From positions 1-10,362 of the forward strand of contig JAFXBH010000068.1 of NCBI GenBank assembly GCA_017521875.1: a stretch of 10,362 bases of DNA, written 5' to 3'. Shown one piece after another: positions 4,951 through 10,362 of this stretch (position 1 is the first letter of the stretch; each line of letters begins with the position of its first letter). The DNA comes from Oscillospiraceae bacterium. GTDB taxonomy: Bacteria; Bacillota; Clostridia; Oscillospirales; Oscillospiraceae. Made by a program: the position numbers and the translations under genes. The notes beneath the pieces are model-generated. The model worked only from the letters and a program-made list of their open reading frames with translations. It ran no database searches and was not told where the DNA came from.

Positions 4951-6159
4951 TTGAAATATGTTGTAGTACTGTCTGATGGTATGGCAGATCTGCCAATTGA
5001 GCAGTTGGGTGGATTGACACCTATGGAATATGCAAAAACCCCCAATATGGATATTTTGGCATCCGGTGGAACAGTCGGTATGGTCAAAACTGTGCCCCAG
5101 GGGATGAAGCCCGGCAGTGACGTGGCCAATCTTGCCGTTATGGGGTATAATCCGGAATCATGCTATTCAGGACGATCACCCCTGGAAGCATTGAGTGTTG
5201 GCGTTGATATGAAGGATACAGACGTTGTTTTCCGCTGTAACATCGTCACACTTTCTGAGGATGAGCCTTATGAGAGTAAGACAATTCTGGATCACAGTTC
5301 CGGTGAGATTTCTACACAAGATGCCGATGTTTTAATGAATGCCATTCGAGATGTATTCCAAAATGATAAATTTCAGTTTTATACAGGTACCAGTTATCGC
5401 CATATAACTATTTGGGACAAAGGAGAAGTGCTGGATATGGAGCCTCCTCACGACCACCTCGGTCAGGTGATTGGACCGTTCCTGCCAGAGAATCCCTATT
5501 TCCGTGAAATGATGGCAAAGAGTTTTAGTGTACTCAATGACCATCCTTTGAATGTGGAACGGGCAGCCAAAGGACTCAATAAAGCCAATTCGCTTTGGTT
5601 TTGGGGTGCAGGTACCAAACCTTCACTGCAGAACTTTCGGGAGAAAACCGGCTTGAACGGTACCATGATCTCTGCCGTAGATTTGCTGAAAGGCATAGCC
5701 GTAGGCGCTGGCATGGAGGTTGTTGAAGTGGAAGGTGCTACCGGTTCGTTAGATACCAACTACACCGGAAAAGCCCAGGCTGCGTTGAAAGCATTGCTGG
5801 AAGACGGCCAAGACTTTGTATACATTCATATTGAAGCCCCGGATGAAATGGGACATCAGGGTAAAGCAGACCATAAGGTACAGTCTATTGAAGAGATTGA
5901 TAAGTATGTGATTGGCCCTGTGAAAGAAGCGCTGGATAATGCCAAAGTGGATTACCGTATCTTGGTGCTTCCGGATCATCCCACACCTATTTGCATGCGT
6001 ACCCATACGGCAGATCCCGTTCCGTTTGTGATCTATGACAGTAGTAAAGTAGAGATCAATACTCGGGTATTTTCCGAAAAAGCAGCGTCTGAGACAGGCA
6101 TTTTTGTGGAAGACGGATATCGTCTTATAGATTTACTCATTAAACAGGAGGAAAAGTAA
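4951..6159 (+). CDS. apgM: Cofactor-independent phosphoglycerate mutase, archaeal (ApgM) type, or homoserine-kinase-like relative
   Basis: 402 residues from a TTG start, the usual length for ApgM (about 400). It is an alkaline-phosphatase-superfamily metalloenzyme. Visible landmarks: SDGMAD with metal ligand D9; GGLTPMEYAKTPNMD (20-34); PGSDVANLAVMGY with probable phospho-accepting S56; YSGRSPLEA (72-80); APDEMGHQGK with D298 and H302; PDHPTP with D342-H343; and THTADPVPF with H352. These are the two-metal and serine-nucleophile residues of the iPGM fold, which interconverts 3- and 2-phosphoglycerate. An upstream in-frame ATG at 4879 would precede the transcription start and lacks a ribosome binding site, whereas AAGGAGG (4936-4942) lies 8 bases before the TTG and the family N-terminus begins exactly there (MKYVVVLSDG). 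First gene of an operon with serC (no gap) and serA. Some family members have been proposed to act as homoserine kinase; the exact activity is not decided by sequence. Confidence 0.9.
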   Translation: MKYVVVLSDGMADLPIEQLGGLTPMEYAKTPNMDILASGGTVGMVKTVPQGMKPGSDVANLAVMGYNPESCYSGRSPLEALSVGVDMKDTDVVFRCNIVTLSEDEPYESKTILDHSSGEISTQDADVLMNAIRDVFQNDKFQFYTGTSYRHITIWDKGEVLDMEPPHDHLGQVIGPFLPENPYFREMMAKSFSVLNDHPLNVERAAKGLNKANSLWFWGAGTKPSLQNFREKTGLNGTMISAVDLLKGIAVGAGMEVVEVEGATGSLDTNYTGKAQAALKALLEDGQDFVYIHIEAPDEMGHQGKADHKVQSIEEIDKYVIGPVKEALDNAKVDYRILVLPDHPTPICMRTHTADPVPFVIYDSSKVEINTRVFSEKAASETGIFVEDGYRLIDLLIKQEEK

Positions 6160-7242
6160 ATGGCTAGAGTGTATAATTTTTCTGCAGGTCCTGCAGTTTT
6201 ACCGGAAGAAGTTCTGCAAGAAGCAGCGGCAGAAATGTTTGATTATAACGGCACTGGTATGTCCGTTATGGAGATGAGTCATCGATCCAAAGCCTATCAG
6301 CAGATTATTGACGAGGCCGAGGCTGATCTGCGGGATCTCATGAATATTCCCGATAACTATAAAGTCCTGTTCCTGCAGGGCGGCGCTTCCCAGCAGTTTG
6401 CTATGATTCCTATGAATCTGATGAAGAACGGTGTTGCAGACTATATTATCACCGGTCAGTGGGCCAAGAAAGCCTATCAGGAGGCCCAGAAGTACGGAAA
6501 AGCAAACGCCATTGCATCCTCTGCAGACAAGACATTCTCTTATATTCCCGATTGTACTGATCTGCCGGTCAGTGAGGATGCTGACTATGTATATATTTGC
6601 GAAAATAACACTATCTACGGTACGAAGTACCATACACTGCCTAATACCAAGGGTAAATTGTTGGTTTCCGATGTATCTTCCTGCTTCTTGTCTGAGCCGG
6701 TAGATGTGACTAAGTATGGTTTGATTTACGGTGGCGTGCAGAAGAATATTGGTCCTGCCGGTGTTGTGATCGTTATTATCCGTGAGGACTTGATTTCTGA
6801 GGAAGTATACCCCGGTACTCCCACGATGTTGCAGTACAAGATTCACGCAGACAACGGCTCTATGTACAATACACCTCCTGCCTACGGCATTTATATTTGT
6901 GGTAAGGTCTTTAAATGGCTGAAAAAAATGGGCGGTTTGGAAGCAATGCAGGAGCGCAATATCAGAAAGGCTAAAGTTCTGTATGACTTCCTGGATAGCA
7001 GTAAACTGTTCAAGGGCACTGTCCGTAAGGAAGACCGTTCGTTGATGAATGTTCCCTTTGTGACCGGCAATGAGGAACTGGATGCAGAATTTGTAAAGGC
7101 AGCCACTGCTGCAGGTTTTGTAAATCTGAAGGGTCATCGGACTGTAGGCGGTATGCGCGCCAGTATCTATAATGCAATGCCCATTGAAGGCGTAGAAAAA
7201 CTGGTAGAATTTATGAAGGCGTTTGAAGAGAGCCATACATAA
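6160..7242 (+). CDS. serC: Phosphoserine aminotransferase
   Basis: 360 residues, close to the E. coli enzyme (362). It is a class V PLP-dependent aminotransferase that converts 3-phosphohydroxypyruvate and glutamate to 3-phosphoserine and 2-oxoglutarate, the second step of the phosphorylated serine pathway; it may also serve 4-phosphohydroxythreonine in PLP synthesis. Landmarks: YNFSAGPAVLPEEVL at the N-terminus; MEMSHRSK (37-44); QGGASQQF (73-80) for cofactor phosphate; DVSSCFLSEPVD with D171 near the pyridine nitrogen; GGVQKNIGPAG with K195 as the Schiff-base lysine; and the C-terminal GHRTVGGMRASIYNAM. The ATG directly abuts the apgM stop (TAAATG), with AGGAGG at 6146-6151, 8 bases upstream and inside apgM, so translation is likely coupled. 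All signature residues expected of SerC are present. Confidence 0.97.
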   Translation: MARVYNFSAGPAVLPEEVLQEAAAEMFDYNGTGMSVMEMSHRSKAYQQIIDEAEADLRDLMNIPDNYKVLFLQGGASQQFAMIPMNLMKNGVADYIITGQWAKKAYQEAQKYGKANAIASSADKTFSYIPDCTDLPVSEDADYVYICENNTIYGTKYHTLPNTKGKLLVSDVSSCFLSEPVDVTKYGLIYGGVQKNIGPAGVVIVIIREDLISEEVYPGTPTMLQYKIHADNGSMYNTPPAYGIYICGKVFKWLKKMGGLEAMQERNIRKAKVLYDFLDSSKLFKGTVRKEDRSLMNVPFVTGNEELDAEFVKAATAAGFVNLKGHRTVGGMRASIYNAMPIEGVEKLVEFMKAFEESHT

Positions 7243-7261
7243 CAGGGAGATGATGACGAAT

Positions 7262-8425
7262 ATGTTTCAGTATCATTATTTAAATAAAATTTCCGACAAG
7301 GGTTCTGCTCTTTGGACGGAAGAATATCAGAAAACTGAGAATGTTGCTGATGCACAGGCAATTGTTGTCCGTAGTGCGGCAATGCACGATATGAAGTTCT
7401 CTCCGGAACTGCTTGCGATCGCCAGAGCCGGCGCTGGTGTCAACAATATTCCTCTGGATCGTTGTGCCCAGGAGGGTATTGTAGTGTTTAATACCCCTGG
7501 TGCAAACGCCAACGGTGTTGTGGAATTGGCCATTTGCGGTATGTTACTGGGTAGCCGTGATGTGGTTGGTGGCATCAACTGGGTGCAGACCATTAAGGAT
7601 ACTACTGATGTGGCAAAGCAGGTAGAAAAGGGCAAATCCAAGTTTGCCGGCCACGAAATTATGGGCAAGAATCTTGGCGTGATTGGCCTTGGCGCCATTG
7701 GTGGTCCTTTGGCAAATGCTGCCTGCAAATTGGGCATGAATGTATACGGCTGTGACCCCTACATTTCTATTGATGCTGCCTGGCATTTGGACAGTAATAT
7801 TATCCCTGTTAAGACCCGTGATGATATCTATGCCAACTGCGATATTATTACTCTGCATGTTCCTCTGCTGGAAGACACCAAGAAGATGATCAATGCAGAA
7901 GCCATTTCCAAGATGAAGGATGGCGTTGTAATCCTGAACTTCGCCCGTGATCTTTTGGTTGATGACGATGCCTTGGAAGAAGCGTTGAAATCCGGTAAGG
8001 TTTCCCGCTATATTACCGACTTCCCCAATGATAAGACTGCCGGTATGGAGGGCGTTGTTGCCATTCCTCATTTGGGCGCATCTACCGAAGAATCCGAAGA
8101 TAACTGTGCAAAGATGGCTGTAAAGCAAGTGATGAACTACCTGAAGAACGGTAATATCACCAACTCTGTAAACTTCCCCGCCTGCGATATGGGTGTGTGT
8201 ACGAAAGCATCCAGAATTACTATCTTGCATAAAAATATTCCCAATACCATCAGCCAGTTTACAACGGTTCTTGCAAACGATAATATTAACATTTCTGACC
8301 TGATGAACCGCAGTAAGGGTGAATATGCCTATACAATGCTGGATCTGGATAGCGCCCCCTCTGCGACAGCCATTGAAAAACTGAAACAGATTAACGGCGT
8401 TATTCGTGTGAGAGAAATAGGTTAA
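7262..8425 (+). CDS. serA: D-3-phosphoglycerate dehydrogenase with C-terminal ACT domain
   Basis: 387 residues. It oxidises 3-phosphoglycerate to 3-phosphohydroxypyruvate with NAD+, the committed step of serine synthesis. The substrate-binding half has RAGAGVNNIP (55-64) and NTPGANANGV (77-86); the Rossmann fold has GLGAIGG (142-148) with acidic D165 after the second strand; R229 in NFARD and H270 in IPHLGAST are the catalytic arginine and histidine. A single ACT domain (about 318-387, SRITILHKNIPN onward) is the likely serine-sensing site. It is the short PGDH class, lacking the intervening ASB domain. The canonical glutamate of the D-2-hydroxyacid dehydrogenase triad is not obvious: FPND places D257 there. 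Starts at 7223 (overlapping serC) or 7250 are open, but MFQYHYLNKIS matches the family N-terminus and GGGAGATGAT at 7245-7254 serves the ATG at 7262. Nineteen bases separate it from serC; the operon ends with the terminator at 8435. Confidence 0.95.
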   Translation: MFQYHYLNKISDKGSALWTEEYQKTENVADAQAIVVRSAAMHDMKFSPELLAIARAGAGVNNIPLDRCAQEGIVVFNTPGANANGVVELAICGMLLGSRDVVGGINWVQTIKDTTDVAKQVEKGKSKFAGHEIMGKNLGVIGLGAIGGPLANAACKLGMNVYGCDPYISIDAAWHLDSNIIPVKTRDDIYANCDIITLHVPLLEDTKKMINAEAISKMKDGVVILNFARDLLVDDDALEEALKSGKVSRYITDFPNDKTAGMEGVVAIPHLGASTEESEDNCAKMAVKQVMNYLKNGNITNSVNFPACDMGVCTKASRITILHKNIPNTISQFTTVLANDNINISDLMNRSKGEYAYTMLDLDSAPSATAIEKLKQINGVIRVREIG

Positions 8426-8434
8426 AATTGGTTG

Positions 8435-8471
8435 AAAAATATCCACCGACAATTAATCGGTGGATATTTTT
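8435..8471. terminator. Bidirectional intrinsic terminator between convergent serA and the YfhO-family gene
   Basis: AAAAATATCCACCGA (8435-8449) pairs perfectly with TCGGTGGATATTTTT (8457-8471) around a 7-base loop, a 15-bp stem. Because both ends are A5/T5, either transcript ends its hairpin with a U run. It lies 9 bases past the serA stop and 29 bases past the stop of the minus-strand gene, filling most of this 75-base gap. Confidence 0.93.
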
Positions 8472-8500
8472 ATAATTGTTCAGATGTGAAGGATCTGTTT

Positions 8501-10362
8501 TTACTTTTTGAATTTTTGTAATTTAGAAATAATTGTAGGCTTATATGCCAGAACTGATAAAACAATAAAGACCAGCAAGCATGCAAGACTGATTTTCCAG
8601 CCTATACAAAAGGCGTTATTTTTGTATACAAATTGGATTGTATGAGATCCCTTGGACAGTAACAATCCTACCATAGCGTCACCAATTGCAACGGTTTCTG
8701 TGGGGTTGCCGTCTACAATGGCATTCCAATTACCATTTTGAGGTATCGAAGTGTATAATACGCCATCATTTTTACAATCAATGGTGCCAATAATTTTTGT
8801 GTCCTCAAACGAGGTAATATCCAGCACAGAGGAGGATAGATTGTTATACGCCTTGCGGAACAATGTTTCATTCAAAACTGCAGCCTGGATTTTAATAGTG
8901 CCATTTTCGTTTTCTTTGCATTTTAATTTGACTTGCACTACATCACCCGGAACAACATCGCATACAGAGATCATTTGCGGTAGACTGTGGGTTTCGCTAT
9001 ACAGAAGGATATTATTTAGATATACAGAGTAACTATTTCGTTTGGAAAGATCCAAATCGATACATACAAAGCCCGACTTGTCAGCAGTATAACTATATGT
9101 GATGGTGGCATTTTTTTCGTTTTTTGTTGTATAGGCGCAGTAACCTGTACTGGGTTGTGGTGTAATATCAACTCCTGTGCCTTTAATAGTGAGAGAATTG
9201 CCGGAAAAAGAATGCCATACATCTGCATTTAATCCTGCAGCCTGCTGGATGAGATCATTTTGCAATGCAAAACGATTGGCTTTAATATCGAAATCAACAT
9301 TTAAAATCTGAGAATTGCAGAGAAAACCTAGGGGAAGATATGCGTTGTTTTTCAATAGATGAATATTTTTTACATTATAAATGTCATCAAAATAGGCGTT
9401 ATCTTCCACTCTGCCATCGCGCTCAATCATATACTTAAGACTTAGGAACAAATTTGCCACAGGAGAACCTTCTTCAAAACTGTAGCGGTTATAGGTGTTT
9501 TTTGCGCCATAGCCTAGAGATTGCATAAATTCTGTAACCTTAACATTTGCGGAACTGGTAAAGGCGGTGATTCCGTGATATCCATTTAATGCGCCATCAT
9601 TGAGTGTTTGCGTATGGGTTGTTTCAGCACGATAGAAAGGTGTTTCCTTTTCCAGTTCATGCATGTACTCAATGACTGCAGCGGAATCCGCCTTACCCTT
9701 CGGATAATTGGAGGCGTTTGTAGGGGAGAAGTTTACGCCGAAATTGACCAAATTTAAAACCACTTCTACTGCTATTATACCTACAAATGCATAACTACAG
9801 ACTCTTCGCTTTGTAATATTTTCGGGAATGGGCATGGACTTATTTGTTGCTGTTATCTTTTCTGATTGATGAACACTATGGTATACCAATGTAGAGATAT
9901 AAAGCAGCAAAAGAACACCGTTGTATGCCCAAAATACAATGTCGTTCAAATCTTTATAACAAAGCACAATACCCAGCGATGCCAATGCAGATACAGCAAC
10001 TTGACCCAATCGAAGATTATTGCGATTGATCCACGCAATATATCCCATGTATAGGATCACAAAACTGTAAAGAAAACTGAATCGATAGGGAATCATATTT
10101 GTGAAGTGAAAACCGTGCCAAATATAATCCAGTTGTCGGACAATGAAACTGATGTTAAAGAATAGCAGCATACAGACAGCACATATTTTATCCTTTGTTT
10201 TCACATCTTTTGAAAGTAAATAAAGGAATGACAAAACAGTGGCGAAAATACCGCAGTATAGATTTGGTAAGCCTTCCTTAAATGTGGGAGAAATACCACC
10301 ATTTGTGTTACCGGCCACTTGCGCCATTGTCAGGAAAAGCCCTTTCCAATTATCCTCGGTGG
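8501..10362 (-). CDS. YfhO-family polytopic membrane protein, C-terminal part (5' end outside the window)
   Basis: The frame is open from the right edge (10360) to the TAA at 8503-8501, about 619 residues. The ATG at 10327 is probably internal, because codons upstream of it remain open with plausible coding sequence, no ribosome binding site precedes it, and full YfhO proteins are usually about 850-900 residues. The family signature WHGFHFTNMIPYRFSF (70-85 counted from that Met) is clear. Five hydrophobic helices (about 23-38, 48-63, 83-100, 108-124, 130-149) are followed by another at 178-197, then a long extracytoplasmic beta-rich region (about 200-570, including ETTHTQTLNDGALNGYHGIT) and a final helix near 574-595 with a basic tail. 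YfhO of Bacillus and Listeria acts in lipoteichoic-acid glycosylation together with CsbB and GtcA-type proteins, transferring sugars outside the membrane. By analogy this is an envelope-glycan glycosyltransferase-like protein; substrate unknown. Confidence 0.9.
   Translation of the reverse strand, partial: TEDNWKGLFLTMAQVAGNTNGGISPTFKEGLPNLYCGIFATVLSFLYLLSKDVKTKDKICAVCMLLFFNISFIVRQLDYIWHGFHFTNMIPYRFSFLYSFVILYMGYIAWINRNNLRLGQVAVSALASLGIVLCYKDLNDIVFWAYNGVLLLLYISTLVYHSVHQSEKITATNKSMPIPENITKRRVCSYAFVGIIAVEVVLNLVNFGVNFSPTNASNYPKGKADSAAVIEYMHELEKETPFYRAETTHTQTLNDGALNGYHGITAFTSSANVKVTEFMQSLGYGAKNTYNRYSFEEGSPVANLFLSLKYMIERDGRVEDNAYFDDIYNVKNIHLLKNNAYLPLGFLCNSQILNVDFDIKANRFALQNDLIQQAAGLNADVWHSFSGNSLTIKGTGVDITPQPSTGYCAYTTKNEKNATITYSYTADKSGFVCIDLDLSKRNSYSVYLNNILLYSETHSLPQMISVCDVVPGDVVQVKLKCKENENGTIKIQAAVLNETLFRKAYNNLSSSVLDITSFEDTKIIGTIDCKNDGVLYTSIPQNGNWNAIVDGNPTETVAIGDAMVGLLLSKGSHTIQFVYKNNAFCIGWKISLACLLVFIVLSVLAYKPTIISKLQKFKK

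Noticed and set aside
6199..7236. 345-codon open frame antisense to serC
   Set aside because: It exactly shadows serC, whose family motifs and ribosome binding site are unambiguous. The antisense translation has no recognisable domain and arises from codon bias.
7544..8452. 302-codon open frame antisense to serA
   Set aside because: It shadows serA, starts inside the terminator hairpin at 8435-8471, lacks a plausible ribosome binding site and shows no domain.

Overview
The window looks like chromosomal DNA from a low-to-moderate GC, Gram-positive, spore-forming-type Firmicute, most likely a clostridium of the Oscillospirales/Ruminococcaceae kind. This is inferred from strong AGGAGG-type ribosome binding sites, a TTG start, A/T-rich promoters with hairpin + T-run terminators, a SpoIID/LytB-domain protein carrying peptidoglycan-binding repeats, and a YfhO-family membrane protein. 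I see no mobile element, tRNA, rRNA or CRISPR array.

Layout. (1) Left edge, minus strand: the first 21 codons of a probable CDP-alcohol phosphatidyltransferase (pgsA-like) with a near-consensus sigma-A promoter at 104-132. (2) 136-2443, minus strand: a three-gene unit made of a small beta-rich protein (1980-2381), a SpoIID/LytB protein with two peptidoglycan-binding domains (688-1968) and a protein with two peptidoglycan-binding domains (161-691). The last two overlap by 4 bases (ATGA), and a small hairpin terminator follows. None of the three has a visible signal peptide. The unit sits behind a terminator (2411-2443) and a motif resembling a late-sporulation (sigma-K type) promoter. (3) 2427-2855, minus strand: a small helical protein that appears to be its own transcription unit. 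(4) 2856-2952: a compact divergent control region with a 9-bp inverted repeat lying over the best asnB promoter. (5) 2953-4767, plus strand: an AsnB-type glutamine-dependent amidotransferase/synthetase with its own terminator. (6) 4872-8471, plus strand: an extended -10 promoter, then apgM-like, serC and serA tightly packed, closed by a 15-bp hairpin that terminates in both directions. (7) 8501 to the right edge, minus strand: the C-terminal part of a YfhO-family polytopic membrane protein.

How the genes fit together. The plus-strand operon encodes the first two steps of the phosphorylated serine pathway (SerA, SerC) with an archaeal-type cofactor-independent phosphoglycerate mutase relative, which could supply 3-phosphoglycerate or do something else (see findings). 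No phosphoserine phosphatase is present. The minus-strand cluster looks like an envelope or spore-layer module whose lack of export signals, together with the sigma-K-like motif, suggests proteins made in the mother cell and deposited on the spore; that is inference. The asnB-like gene between the two could make asparagine or could amidate a peptidoglycan precursor.

The least routine signals are: the probable AUU start of the small beta-rich protein; the terminator/promoter junction just upstream of it; the palindrome over the asnB promoter; and the serine operon that carries a phosphomutase-family enzyme but no phosphatase.
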